A DNA stretch of 64,000 nt from contig WHVD01000115.1 of the NCBI GenBank assembly GCA_015178975.1, positions 211,194 through 275,193 on the forward strand. Reading direction: 5' to 3'. The notes below the pieces were generated by a model, which saw only the letters and a program-made list of their open reading frames with translations, had not been told where the DNA came from and did no database searches. Below, one piece after another: positions 1-10,563 of the stretch. Positions within the stretch are counted from its first letter, which is position 1. Each line of letters opens with the position of its first letter. A program made the position numbers and the translations under genes. Origin of the DNA: Hysterangium stoloniferum. Its lineage: Eukaryota > Basidiomycota > Agaricomycetes > Hysterangiales > Hysterangiaceae.

Positions 1-3000
1 GTATAGTTCCATCTTCATTTTTCAGAATAATTTCTTCAACTATCCACTCATCACCCATGAGATCTTCAACATGAATGGGTATTAGTCTTGCTGATTCCAG
101 TTCAATCATGCAGTCCTCTAGTGCCCATGCATTCTTTCAGTGCACACTTCTTCATTTGGTTTGGAAGTCAGCTTGGGTCCAATTGTCGGAGCATTCCTCA
201 AAGGGGGCCTTGCTAATTGAGAAGTTAGAGGTTGCAATTCCTTTGAGGAGCTATGTAGCTGGGATAGACCCTGCTGTCCCAGGGAGGATCAATCTGGACC
301 CTAACAGTTGGTCTCTCAGAGTCCCAATTTTATAGCTAACATGGAAATATTCCCCTAGAAGGCTTGGTACTGTCATTCCTCTGATGACATACATTTTGGA
401 TATGAATCTAAGTAGCATTCCATTCTCATCCTTGAGGTAGATGGGACTGCTGATGTATCCTAAAACCTTAGTGTTACCAGTGAGCTGGATAAGGTGCAAC
501 TTAAGGCCTGTTTCAACTTAGGTTGATTCTCTAGTCCCTTATAAAAGTCCTCCAAGATCAAAGAGAGGTCAGCTCCCACATCATGCTGATCTTAATGAGT
601 TCAGAAGAGTCTGAGTTCGCTACACATCTGTATATGTGCAGTGCTGAGATTCCTATGTTCGAGTAACTGCTGGGAGGCTCCCTTTTTCAATAGATGATGG
701 TTGTGTCTTCCTTCATTAGTCAACTAGATCAAGGGTATTGTATCTTAGGCCTCTTGTGTTCCTTCTCCAATGCAAATTTGACGTCTCTTCTGATGCATCT
801 GCTACTGAGTTCCCTAGGAGCACTTCTTTGGGAAAATCATCGTCTTCCTCCTCCAAATCTGAATCTCCACAAGGTATCAACATAGGCAATGGCCCTGGGT
901 CAAAGGGAAACATTTCCCCTTCCAATTCATTTGATCAAAAGGGAACCTCTGTAAGATATTCCTTGCTGACACACTTGGACTAGTTGATTCATACTTCTTC
1001 ATCTATGATGAATTCTCTTCTTCCATCAGACCCTTAAGGTTCTGATGATGGGCATTCAGCCAATCTCCCTTTTTGAGGAAGTTGTTATCTGATATCAATA
1101 TATATACCTCTGATAGTTCATTTGCATTCAGACTAAGTTCTGCCTCTACAGTAACATTGTCCTCTAATCAAGGGGCATAGGCGGAAATAAAAATTGATTT
1201 GTTATCAGTGCTGTTTACTTGTCCTTGTATACTTAATCCATGAACTGCTTCATACAACCTCTGATCTTTGCCCTCCTAAATGGGATTCTGCACAAAACAT
1301 TTGTTGATTGAAACATAATGAGACATCTTGCCTGCATGAGGACAATCAATTTTATAGTTTTCCAAACTTCTGCAAATTTAGCACTCTTTAGGGGGCTTAG
1401 CAACACTCATTTTGTCACCCCTCTCAAAGAAGAGCTTCCTGTGTTTTTGGCTTGTATTGAGTTTGACTTCCTTGTAGTGTTTCTATCTCCAGTTTCACAT
1501 GACTGTGAGTGGTCAAGTTATTAACTCTTCCTCAGTTTTGGGGCTAGACTCCTCCCATTCCATGATCATAACTCTAGGCTTTTGGAACTGATATCATTCT
1601 CAGTGCATCTAGTTCCAGTAATTGATAAGAGCTTCTTGTAGGTTGGTGGCATAGGTCTGTAAGCCCATGATGTTGTCAATGGGTTGACCTTGTAGCAAGT
1701 AGACCCATTCTGTGGGCAGAGTCAGAATTAAACAGTGTGTTTCTTCCTTCAAATATTGATAGAATCCATATAGAAACCAGTAAAGCTTAGTCCTTCACCG
1801 GATATACTGGACCAGAGTTTCATGATCATGATGAGATTGATGGAATCTCATTTCTTCCCATTCTAAGACGAGAGATTTGCACCATCAAGTTCCCAGAAAT
1901 CCTTCAATGATGCCCCAAAGGAAGGATCTGTGGGACCAACTAAATTCAGTGCAGTGCTTGCAGTCTACAGTGCTCCACCAGATCTTAGATCTTAGTGTTA
2001 TCTGTGAGTTGTCTGGGAAGAACAAACCCAAACAATGAACTCATTGATTCTGATATTTCTGAGAGACTCATGATGTCCAGGATATACTCTAACACTTTTG
2101 AGTGACTCCCATCATGCTCAGGGAGATCAGACCATTTGATCTTGATGTCATTGGTATTAAGAGTAAGCACTTTGTCCTTAGGTAAGCTGTCATTTCTGAC
2201 ATTAGCCCTGGGAAGAGTCAGAATCTGGGAATTTCTGGGTTTTGCCCCTCATGCCCCTGGTTCCTACCACCATCAAGATCATCCAAGCTTCTGGATAAAT
2301 CACTAGGTGGTCCTGTTGACTTTTCTGGGATTTCGGGTTAGCGACGGATTGCGAGCATTAGGGCTCGGGTCGCAGCATTGGGGATTCACCGCGTACTATG
2401 GGTTACATAAGGTCTATTTGTACTTATTTAGTCCTTATCCGTTTACAACGAGTACTGCCACCTCACTCAGACAAACGGAAAGTTATACGGTCTAGGAACA
2501 GCACCACGAAAACTTAACAGGTCCTCCTTCAGGGAGGAATGGGTTCATTTTATAGGCAAGGGACAGTGAGTTTCATCTGCATTCAGCAATCCTGGACAGA
2601 GAACTTGGCCTGCTATTCCTTCAACAAATGCAGTTGAAAAAGATGGTTGACCTCTATTGGCAGTCAGTCAGTCTCAAGTGTCTATACTCATGTGTAACCA
2701 AGAGAAGCACAATGAGATGATGATGGAATTGCTTCACCTTTATGACAAGATGACACAAGTACCCTTATCACCAGCTTCAATGACTGAGTCTTTTATCCAA
2801 GGGCTTAGCAGGTCCCCTGATACCTGTTTTCTCCATTCACTTAATCACCCATTAATCTTGAAAAAATTCCCATTGGATATGAGAATCAATCCAATTGAGC
2901 ATTTACAGGAAAAGGACATTCCGATCAGTGCAGGAGTGTGTCATCAAAAGGGTTTGGGGTGCCAGCATTAGTTGCAAATGTTACACAAGAGTGGGGAGCT

Positions 3001-3878
3001 TCTAGGGTGGGAGTGACTTGACATTCAATCAGAGCTTTTCTCTCTAGTTCAGCCATGCTGAAGAGGTGGCATAGCTGATGGAAGGGGGAAGTCTAAAGTA
3101 TGCAAAAGGTATGTTGGGCAACCTTTCATAGAGAGAATGTTCTACCATCCAGATATACATGTAGTGATAATTGACTTTGGGAACAGTACAATTAGGCCCA
3201 CTCAACACATGCAAGATCTGTAACACATTGTCATGTACATACATTCAGTAGATCAACAAGTAGAATAAACAAATCCCTTTTGATTGCTCTCATTCCCTGT
3301 TCCCATGAATGGTTACCTCATCAGACCATTCAGGGATCAACTTAGTGGGGTTCTCCAGAGTTCCTGATCATGTAAACAGGGTTTGCATGCATAAAATTCC
3401 ATGATTATTTACCCAACCAGGCCACTATTGTCATAGGTGTAGTTGGATATCTTGCTTTATAGTCTTGTGTAACAACCATAGCTTCCTCTTCAGTAATTTG
3501 GGAGGTATATTCTATGTCCCATTTATTGTGAACTGGGTCAGCATAGGATAATTAGCCCTGGTAAATATGCGGAAGCATTACCTGTCATGGCAGGAATTCC
3601 AGGATGGCATCATCATACTGCACAAACAGCATGCCAACTTCTGGGATATTTGATTGTTCTAAGTGCAAGTGTTGTTCTGGCTGACTGGGAGAAACATTCA
3701 TTGACAACTCAACTTCAATGTGAAGGGAACCTTCAATGGAGGTTTGCCTTTGGGAAGTCAATGAAGACTTTCTCATTGTGACATTGCAGGGAGGTTCAAG
3801 ACTGGTGGGTCTTCATTGTGGGAAGGAGCTACTCAGCATAATATGAGGCTTTACAATTTGACCTTTATCCATAGTCAT
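1..3878 (-). pseudogene. gag-pol remnant of element E
   Basis: Read from 3878 leftwards: gag N-terminus starting MTMDK (elements A and B start similarly), capsid-like segment at about 2170-1985 (motif IKWSDLPEHDG), a zinc-knuckle remnant near 1400-1330 whose Trp codon is now a stop and whose His is Asn, an acidic linker at 925-716, and a protease segment at 499-251 (LTGNTKVLGY, then RGMTVPSLLGE). Alignment by eye to elements B and C leaves no doubt about family. Multiple stops and frameshifts make it non-functional. Reverse transcriptase and integrase would lie left of the window. Confidence 0.88.
2314..2519. mobile_element. 206 bp LTR-like insertion (solo LTR or TRIM-like)
   Basis: Starts TGTTGACTTTTC and ends GAAAACTTAACA, so it has TG...CA ends with a 12 bp imperfect inverted terminus (10 of 12). 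It is flanked by a perfect 5 bp duplication GGTCC at 2309-2313 and 2520-2524. Element C shows the uninterrupted gag target near 62840-62860. The insert is rich in CpG while the surrounding gag remnant has almost none, so it arrived much later. No coding capacity. I did not find a second copy in the window. Confidence 0.75.
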
Positions 3879-3938
3879 TGTAGATACCTAGAGATAGAGA
3901 CTAAAGCAATATAAAATTTCTTCATAGGAAACGACTGA

Positions 3939-3956
3939 TCCAGCTGGGATCACCAC
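3939..3956 (-). promoter_or_regulatory. Primer-binding site of element E
   Basis: Immediately inside the 5' LTR, on the minus strand, the sequence begins TGGTGATCCCAGCTGG after one spacer base. The same position in elements A and B reads TGGTGATCCGAGCTGG and TGGTGATCTGAGCTGG. Starting with TGG fits priming by the CCA end of a tRNA; I cannot name the tRNA. Confidence 0.6.
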
Positions 3957-4616
3957 TGTGAAGGTCATTGGAATTATAACAGTTTGATATATGAAGAGTA
4001 TAAGCCCTCTACATGTGAGATGGATGTATTGACTATCAAAATACAATACAAGTATAAGATAGATAGTAGTCTCCATAAGCAACTGTACAGTTGCTGGAGG
4101 TGACTGAGATAAAGGAAGATGGAAGAGCCCATAGCAGTACAATTCTCAGTAGAACCAACGAAGTGAAGCAAAGATAAGAGACAATTCACAAAAAGGAGTG
4201 GAATGATGTGAGGAGAGGTTGATATCGATGAGTGAGTTGAGGCAATAAACTCTAAGCTTTGACTGAAAAAGTACAATGCTGAGAGGGAAGCTTGTAAGGT
4301 TGTAGCCATTTGAGATGGCTGATATGATAGCCCAATCATGGCTTGCATTGGAGGTCACAAGGGATGTCTCTGGCAAGTTGTGGTTTTTGGGTAAAGGTGT
4401 CTGAGTATTCCTTGTGCCATTAGTGTACATAAGACTGCCATACATATATGCCTAGAAGAGTCTATGTAACCAGAAGCATACATATATATTAAAACTAATG
4501 TAAATGAGGATATTTGAAGAATATTTTAATTAGAAGAATAGTAAGGAAATAAGGAAAAAATATAGGAAATATAATATGATGAATAATTAGATTTCCTAAA
4601 GGGGGTGCCCCTCACA
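3957..4616 (-). repeat. 5' LTR of element E (subfamily IV)
   Basis: 660 bp, minus orientation: on the minus strand it starts TGTGAGGGGCACCCCC and ends CCTTCACA just before the primer site. It is related to the LTR at 23850-24439. It keeps the central 18 bp palindrome AGCAACTGTACAGTTGCT (4079-4096) seen in the younger LTRs although most CpGs are lost. The base pairs flanking it on the right (CCTAC) should be the target duplication, but the partner lies outside the window. Confidence 0.85.
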
Positions 4617-4954
4617 CCTACCATTCAGAATTGAAGTGCCATTCAGGCAGTATTAAGCCTCAAAACTCAAGGAACATTTAGGATAAATATATATTATTAT
4701 TTTTCAGAACCTAGACATGCATGTGACAAGAATTGAATGTTGTAGAACAATTGCAGTGATATTGAGCTGGATATTAAATAAGGCATCATAAGCCCAAATA
4801 GATACATAGATAGATACCTCTATTTATATATAATGCATGTCCTAAAATATTGGGTCTTAATTGCACTCTGTTTGTGAGATATCACTCACTTTGTCCATGA
4901 ATTCCAATATGGGACTTTTTTTTGAATTTTGAAACCCCACCATAGATATCTGGA
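4617..4954. other. Unassigned AT-rich sequence
   Basis: Flank of element E. No convincing ORF, repeat or RNA gene; CpG-poor like its surroundings, so probably old decayed DNA. Confidence 0.5.
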
Positions 4955-5233
4955 ACAGCTGTAATAAGCCGTTCGTATCCAAAAGCTGGATTGGGAGGTG
5001 ACTCAGATGAGATGTAGCTAAAGACAGGCCTTGCCAATGGGCTTTTTTAATTTGGACAATTGTAACCTCTAATTAGTTTACCTGCAGATATCTGTGGATT
5101 GCAGAGAATGTTTAAAAGCACTGTGCCAAACTTAAGTACAGATGCCAGGTCTAGCTGAGAGGGAGCAAACCATGCCTGATTTGAACTGTAATTTTATGTT
5201 AGTGCCCAAAATGGAGAGCTGTGTCATAACAGG

Positions 5234-5592
5234 CACACCCGGAAAAGCCCTTCTTCCAAACATTTTTAGATCCTCAGTGGAGGCTTAATTTATATAAACT
5301 CTACCAAACACTCATCAGATCCTCAACCAATTTAAAGTTGGTTAAGGATCCAACATGTGATTGGCAGGTTTAGAATCCAATGAATTTTTGGATCCTTAAA
5401 AGATCCATATATGAGTTAACATTGGTTAAGGATCTAACATGTGATTGCAGGGTTTAGAATTGAATTAATTGTGGGATCCTCCAGACTAATTTTATCTCTC
5501 ATAAAGATTCGATGGGTGATTGTTGGAGTTTATATAAAATAAGGCTCTACTAAGGATCCTAAAAAAATTTGGAGAGTGGGTTATGACACCTG
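5234..5592. mobile_element. MITE with long terminal inverted repeats
   Basis: Non-coding, about 360 bp. The left end (CACCCGGAAAAGCCCTTC, then AGATCCTC and TTTATATAAACTC) is matched in inverted orientation by the right end (GAGTTTATATAA, AAGGATCC, TTTGGAGAG), giving roughly 45 bp of imperfect inverted repeat. Two internal stretches containing GGTTAAGGATC and AACATGTGATTG are tandem-like duplicates. A half copy lies at 9621-9770. Absent from the equivalent place in the 12340-13640 copy, which supports insertion. Exact termini are uncertain. Confidence 0.65.
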
Positions 5593-6218
5593 GGTGAGAT
5601 ATTCAGGCAGTACTAGTACTTATTATTGATTGGCAATGACAAATGATCTTTGACCAAAAGAGACACTTTTATCTTATACTACAATTAGCGAACAATAGTC
5701 AATGAAGCAAGCTTCCTCTGCGGACAAAATCAGCCCTTGTAGTAGCTGGTCAGATTAAAAAGCCATTCTCAACTGTAGAATTTGAAGTTGAAATGGACAT
5801 TCAACTCGTCATCTGGCATTGTAATGGTCTGGTGATAATTTGACCACTGGTTGGAACATTATTATTTGAAAGACATATGTTGTGAAGTCTCTCCAACTCT
5901 TTCCACTGGATTTAACATACCACTATCATTGTTGTGGATGAACCTTATCTAATCCTCCTTGCATTCTGATTGTCACACTACACCCAGTTCACTCCATGAC
6001 AAACCTAAAGAATCCAAGTAACAATACAATAGGTATCCTGTGATGATAGTGGAACAGTGCCAGGAGCTGAAGAAGCCCATCATATCTTAAACTAGGAAGT
6101 TAAAATGCTATGCTAGTAACACATCATAGTACTACTGGTGTGCTAATCAGTGAACTTGTCCCATCCTTGCTCAGATCCATGACCAAGGTGGCTTGTTTAC
6201 CACCAAAACTTTGGATGA

Positions 6219-6476
6219 ATGATTGCAGAGTTTCATCTTGAGTTTGTGATCTCAGTCACGTGTTCCAAAGTTGTAACTTGCAGGATCTCTTATATTGAGA
6301 ACCGCCTGGAGTCATTTGCCAGTGTCATCCTGTTCATCGTCACGGAGGAGTCTGGTATTCAACATATATTCCCTGTCTGGAGCACTCTCAGTGACTCTTT
6401 TGGGTCCAGTAGAGCTTCAGAATACATGGTAGTACCAGACAACATTGCCTCTTCAATGAGAAAGGAAAAGGGCTGA
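6219..6476 (+). pseudogene. Unidentified ORF of the duplicated segment, copy 1
   Basis: 85 codons with the core ENRLESFASVIL, then HIFPVWS, then SEYMVVPD. It is preceded by TTGTAACTTGCAG, which looks like an intron acceptor, so this may be a last exon. The same frame stays open in the copies at 9906-10148 and 13217-13447 despite CpG decay. I do not recognise the family; it has no transmembrane stretch or known motif. It may be a conserved non-coding repeat that happens to be open. Confidence 0.35.
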
Positions 6477-6612
6477 GAGTTAATGACAGCCCACCACCCT
6501 AGGCTACACAAGGTTCCCACATTAATGACACATAGTGATGATATTTGATGTGATAGTAAATCCATTTACTGTCCTTGTTCAGTATATTTGACCTTCTATG
6601 GTCTTGGACAAG

Positions 6613-7419
6613 TGTTACGACCGGACAATCCCGCTGGACTCTGGGCACTAACCCGTATGCCCCCACACGCTACAAGCACCAAATGTCTGTTTATAGGATT
6701 TCCCGCCTGGACTCCGTACGTCAAGACTTGTTACGTTCGACCTCATATCAGTCACCAGACTTCCCCCAGACTCCGTCTCTGTCTATGTCCGTCTTCATCC
6801 CACGCATCAGTCACCGGACCCTGCTCAGAATCCCGTCACCACTCTAATCGAGCCCTGTTCCCGTTTTAGTTAAATGACCTGTCACAATTTGGACTCTGCT
6901 CCCGCTCCATTTCCCGTTATGGGTTATGCTTTGTCACGATTCGGACTCCGCTCTGTTCCGTCCCATTCCTAACACCAAACTTGGTGTTTACTATTCCCGT
7001 TTTATGTTTTGTTAGTTTCGTTTCATCATTACTGGATTTGGTATGTCATTCACTCCACGGTCTATATAAACTGGCAGATGTTGTACATACAATCCAGTCA
7101 GAAAATTAGTTTAGATTCCCCCCAGTAATCTAATCCATTTTCCTCTCTAAAACCTTGCTTGATTCACATCACTCTCACTAGTCGGAGCCCATGGGCTCCG
7201 GCACATCTATCTCTCTCAACTATCTCAACTTACGACCCACGACCTCCGACTTACGACCTATGACCCACGAACCCCGCCCAGACTCCCCGGGATTCCCATC
7301 CACCTGTTCGAAATTGGACAACACGATCTAGCGAGGGCGCAGCCTATAAGCTGAAGCCAAGTCCTACCGGATATCCCACGGGTTTCTCTGGAAACCCAGC
7401 CTGTGTGTGTATCCTAACA
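6613..7419 (+). repeat. 807 bp solo LTR, chromovirus family
   Basis: Starts TGTTACGACCGGACAATC and ends TATCCTAACA, flanked by perfect duplications ACAAG at 6608-6612 and 7420-7424. The uninterrupted site is visible at about 13617-13630 (GGGCAAGTCATGG). It belongs to the same family as the decayed LTR at 24701-25454, but keeps many CpGs, so it is young relative to the host segment. It contains a TCTATATAAAC stretch near 7061 that could serve as a TATA element. No internal region remains, so it arose by LTR-LTR recombination. Confidence 0.92.
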
Positions 7420-7424
7420 ACAAG

Positions 7425-8332
7425 TCATGGCAGATTTTGTTTGAATTTTGTGATATTGTGTTGCAAGCTGTGGGGGATGCTCATGGTTTTGCTGTGGTTT
7501 TGCTTTGGGTTATACTATATTATCAGGTGGTATTTTTGTGTTATTGGATGGGGAATCGGCTAGGTAGTAGCTTATGTAGTAATCAGTTGTATAGGGTACT
7601 TTTGTCACCTTCACCCACATAAAAACCTGCTGTATACTTTCCACTGTTTGAAGTAGGCTCTCATGCATCGAAGTGCAGAGGGTTGTAAGATAAAAGCTCA
7701 TGAATTGCTGGGCACACCATCCAAATTGACTCAGACATACAAAACATACCAGATCACATTCACACCTACCTCAGGCCATACATACATACACACATATATA
7801 TTGAACTAGTTCTAGACACCTTAGTTGATTCACCCAATATATTGCCCTACTCAATGTAGCAAGGAAATGGCTTATTTGAAAGCCCTCAGATGCTGAGAAT
7901 AGGTCCCTTACGTACTTGTCATAAGTCCCATCACACTGATTATCAGTGCTTTTGAAAACAAAATTTGGTTCAGCACCAATCTTCTTGAAAAGTGCAAAAG
8001 GCACTGGTTATCAGTTGATATCAGACCTTTCACAGGTTCAAAAATAGATCCATATCAGCTTGAAAAAATATTATATTTAATACCAGAGGGGCTGAAAGGT
8101 TGTTGGTATCAACCTCACTTCAGTCAGTAACAGACAGGACAAGAGTTTCTTTGTTGTAGCTAGTAGATGATAGAATATACAATGTGTTTGATGATTTCTT
8201 GTGTAAGAGTCGAGCCAATATATACCTATAGGTAGAACAATAGTACTGTGAGAACAAAGGAATCAAAGAATAAGGAATAGAACAATACAAAAGGACGAAC
8301 ACGGGAAATAAGATTTCAGATCGAGATGGGAT
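7425..8332. other. Unassigned intergenic sequence
   Basis: The duplicated segment fades out within about 20 bases of 7440. The remainder is AT-rich and CpG-poor. A minus-strand frame at 8004-7771 (motif FKKIGAEPNFVFKSTDNQCDG) reads like protein but matches nothing I know and has no start context. It may be an exon relic. Confidence 0.35.
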
Positions 8333-8740
8333 GGGAAAGCGAGAGACAATGGGAAAGCGAGAGACAATGGGAAAGCGAGAGACAATGGGAAAGCGAGAGA
8401 CAATGGGAAAGCGAGAGACAATGGGAAAGCGAGAGACAATGGGAAAGCGAGAGACAATGGGAAAGCGAGAGACAATGGGAAAGCGAGAGACAATGGGAAA
8501 GCGAGAGACAATGGGAAAGCGAGAGACAATGGGAAAGCGAGAGACAATGGGAAAGCGAGAGACAATGGGAAAGCGAGAGACAATGGGAAAGCGAGAGACA
8601 ATGGGAAAGCGAGAGACAATGGGAAAGCGAGAGACAATGGGAAAGCGAGAGACAATGGGAAAGCGAGAGACAATGGGAAAGCGAGAGACAATGGGAAAGC
8701 GAGAGACAATGGGAAAGCGAGAGACAATGGGAAAGTGAGA
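8333..8740. repeat. 18 bp minisatellite, 22 identical units
   Basis: The unit GGGAAAGCGAGAGACAAT repeats 22 times without change from 8333 to 8728, followed by a diverged partial unit. Since 18 is a multiple of 3, five of the six frames stay open across the array (repeat peptides such as WESERQ and MGKRET). These are not evidence of a gene: there is no codon preference, and the flanks are unremarkable. Every unit keeps its CpG inside a CpG-poor region, so the expansion is recent. Confidence 0.97.
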
Positions 8741-9176
8741 GGAGAGGCAATTGAAGGAGGGATGGTTGTAGGCCAATGTAAGTGTATGTGGTAATGCAAC
8801 CAGGATTACAGGGGCTTTCATCTATAGTTCCGAATGGTACATACACAGTGGAATAGAAATATATTTATTACCAATCATTCCAGATTAATTGATTTACTGA
8901 AGTACTGAGAAGGAAAATAACAACAAATACCTCACTGTGAAATGTAAGGGATGGCAAAAGTGACAGTAGTTTGACATCTTGATATTGTCTGTATAAGGAA
9001 ATGAAGATGACTGTAGAGGCAAATACTCCTAGACATTGTGTACCAGCAGAAATGAAAATGAAAGAGAAATTTTGGTGGGGAATGGTGGGGGTGAGGTGTT
9101 GCAGGGAATTGGGATTGTCAGCATTGATGTATGATGAGGGGTACAAGGCTTGAGTGGGAGTTTTTAATGATGTCAT
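8741..9176. other. Unassigned sequence
   Basis: No recognisable gene, repeat or RNA. Short frames lie on both strands, without support. Confidence 0.45.
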
Positions 9177-9620
9177 GTACACTTTCCTTTTCTCTCACAA
9201 CCATTGTTCCTATTAATATTTTGTTTCCACCTTCTTTTTGTTCCGCATCATCGATTGCATATGTACGTAACGGTCAAGCCAATATACCTCAGTCGATTCA
9301 CCCATCACGTATCAATTGAGGTATGACATCTAGTTGACAGATCAACTAGCACCTTTACTTACGTTGTACTAGACATTCTATTTCTAACAAGATCCTAACA
9401 GTATGTACACTTTCCTTTTCTCTCACAACCATTGTTCCTATCAACCTTTTGTTTTCACCTTCTTTTTGTTCCGCATCATCCATTGCATAAGTACGTAACG
9501 GTCAAGCCAATATACCTCAGTCGATTCACCCATCACGTATCAACTGAGGTATGACATCTAGTTGACAGATCAACTAGCACCTTTACTTACGTTGTACTAG
9601 CCATTCTATTTCTAACAAGA
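9177..9620 (+). repeat. Two tandem copies of a 216 bp repeat
   Basis: Copies at 9177-9392 and 9405-9620, separated by 12 bases, differ at only a handful of positions. Each starts GTACACTTTCCTTTTCTC and ends TATTTCTAACAAGA, and includes the CpG-containing core AAGCCAATATACCTCAGTCG. A loose third relative of this core occurs near 19895-19945. The first copy followed by TCCTAACA has TG...CA ends, so a small LTR-type element in tandem is possible. No ORF is evident. Confidence 0.75.
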
Positions 9621-9770
9621 TTGCAGGGTTTAGAATCCAATAAATTTTAGGATCCTTAAAAGATCCCTAACCAATTTTAAATCTTATTAAGATCCAATAG
9701 AGATTATTGGAGTTTATATAAGATAAGGCTCTACTACGGATCCTAAAATATTTTGGAGAGAGGGGTTTTC
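9621..9770. mobile_element. Half copy of the 5234-5592 MITE
   Basis: TTGCAGGGTTTAGAATCCAA through GGAGTTTATATAAGATAAGG to GGAGAGAGGGGTTTTCCCGG aligns with the right half of the MITE at 5234-5592. The left terminal repeat is missing, and its place is taken by the 216 bp repeat. Confidence 0.6.
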
Positions 9771-10155
9771 CCGGTGAAAGTTAAAATGCTATGCTATGCT
9801 ATTAACACATAATAGTACCACCGGTGTGCTAATCAGTGAACTTGTCCCGTCCTTGCTCAGGTCCATGATCAAGGTGGCCTGTTTACTGCTGAAACTTTTG
9901 GATGAGTGATTGTAGAATTTCATGTAGCGTTTGTGATCTCACTCGCATGTTACAAAGTTGTAACTTGCAGGATCTGTCATATCGAGAACCGCCTGGAGTC
10001 ATTCGCCAGTGTCATCCTGTTCGTCGTCGCGGAGGATCCCTATACTGAACATATATTCCCAGTCTGGAACGCTCTCAGTGCTTCAGAATACATGGTAGTA
10101 TCAGATAGCATTGCCTCTTCTATGAGAAACGGAAGGGCTGAGAGTTAACGACTGA
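9771..10155 (+). repeat. Partial copy of the duplicated segment
   Basis: Aligns with about 13090-13450 (start TTAAAATGCTATGCTA, end CTGAGAGTTAACGAC). It keeps the frame 9906-10148, whose C-terminal part (ENRLESFASVIL, SEYMVVSDSIASSMR) matches the other two copies, with a short in-frame deletion in the middle. Its CpG content is intermediate between the other two copies. Confidence 0.75.
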
Positions 10156-10283
10156 AGTTCTTTTTGATCATTACTATCTTGTCACTGCCAAGACACAAGT
10201 TTAGTGCCTACTGTTATTGTATCTCGAATTCCAACAACATAAGCGCGCGGGAATCGAATAAGTTGGTGACGCCTTCGATCGTT

Positions 10284-10414
10284 TGTCACAAAAATCCAAA
10301 AAGCCTGATGAACATGATAAGCGACAAAAGCCGCTGAATAGGTCTCGTGACCAGGCCTATTCAGTGGCTTTTGTCGCTTATCAGGTTTATCAGGCTTTTT
10401 GGATTTTTGTGACA
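10284..10414. repeat. 131 bp foldback element
   Basis: Two arms of about 59 bases are near-perfect inverted copies: TGTCACAAAAATCCAAAAAG at the left end mirrors the right end at 10395-10414, and GCTGAATAGG mirrors CCTATTCAGT. A loop of about 13 bases (TCTCGTGACCAGG) separates them. It lies about 150 bp upstream of the membrane-protein start codon. It could be a palindromic MITE or a hairpin RNA source. I see no clear target duplication. Confidence 0.85.
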
Positions 10415-10439
10415 TTCCAACGCTTTCAACTGAGATTAT

Positions 10440-10563
10440 TTGGCTACTAAAGAATTCGATGGGTATAGCATCTGAGATTGATGATCATACGTTCAAGTGG
10501 ATAGCCCTGTAAAGAGAATGAGCTACTAAGGCAAGGCTCTTTAGTAGTTCTCTTATCGACGCA
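10440..10563 (+). promoter_or_regulatory. Conserved 5' flank of the membrane gene
   Basis: The stretch before the start codon, including GGCAAGGCTCTTTAGTAGTT, recurs upstream of the exon 1 remnant at 20480-20520. It therefore travelled with the gene and probably holds the promoter and 5' leader. No clear TATA box is visible. Confidence 0.4.

Larger units (their letters stand above)
1..4616 (-). mobile_element. Element E: decayed Ty3/gypsy retrotransposon, 5' part
   Basis: Minus-strand element reading 5' LTR (3957-4616), primer site, gag and the start of pol, cut by the window edge within protease. Order and protein matches are the same as in elements B and C of this window. It is the oldest copy: nearly every CpG in the younger copies is TpG or CpA here, and all frames are broken. 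A 206 bp LTR-like insertion sits inside gag (2314-2519). Immobile as it stands. Confidence 0.9.
4955..6612 (+). repeat. Decayed copy of the duplicated segment (membrane-gene tail plus 3' flank)
   Basis: Parallels 12340-13640. It opens with the last dozen codons of the membrane-protein gene (NKPFVSKSWIGR then stop, against NRPFVSESGIEK in the intact copy). The same 3' flank follows: the ACTAAAGACAGGCCTTGCCA segment, the 6219-6476 ORF, and the stretch ending CTTGGACAAG. CpG sites of the intact copy are mostly TpG/CpA here. A MITE (5234-5592) and a solo LTR (6613-7419) have been inserted; the segment resumes for about 20 bases at 7420. Confidence 0.8.

Noticed and set aside
1-4616. RIP (repeat-induced point mutation) as the cause of decay
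   Set aside because: Losses concentrate at CpG rather than CpA, as far as can be judged by eye, which fits methylation decay better; a dinucleotide count is needed to be certain.
8333-8740. CRISPR array
   Set aside because: Units are contiguous with no spacers, and the region is eukaryotic.
8120-8846. Long open frames (135-233 codons) on both strands over the minisatellite
   Set aside because: They exist only because the 18 bp unit is a multiple of three and contains no stop; five frames are open at once and the flanks show no gene features.
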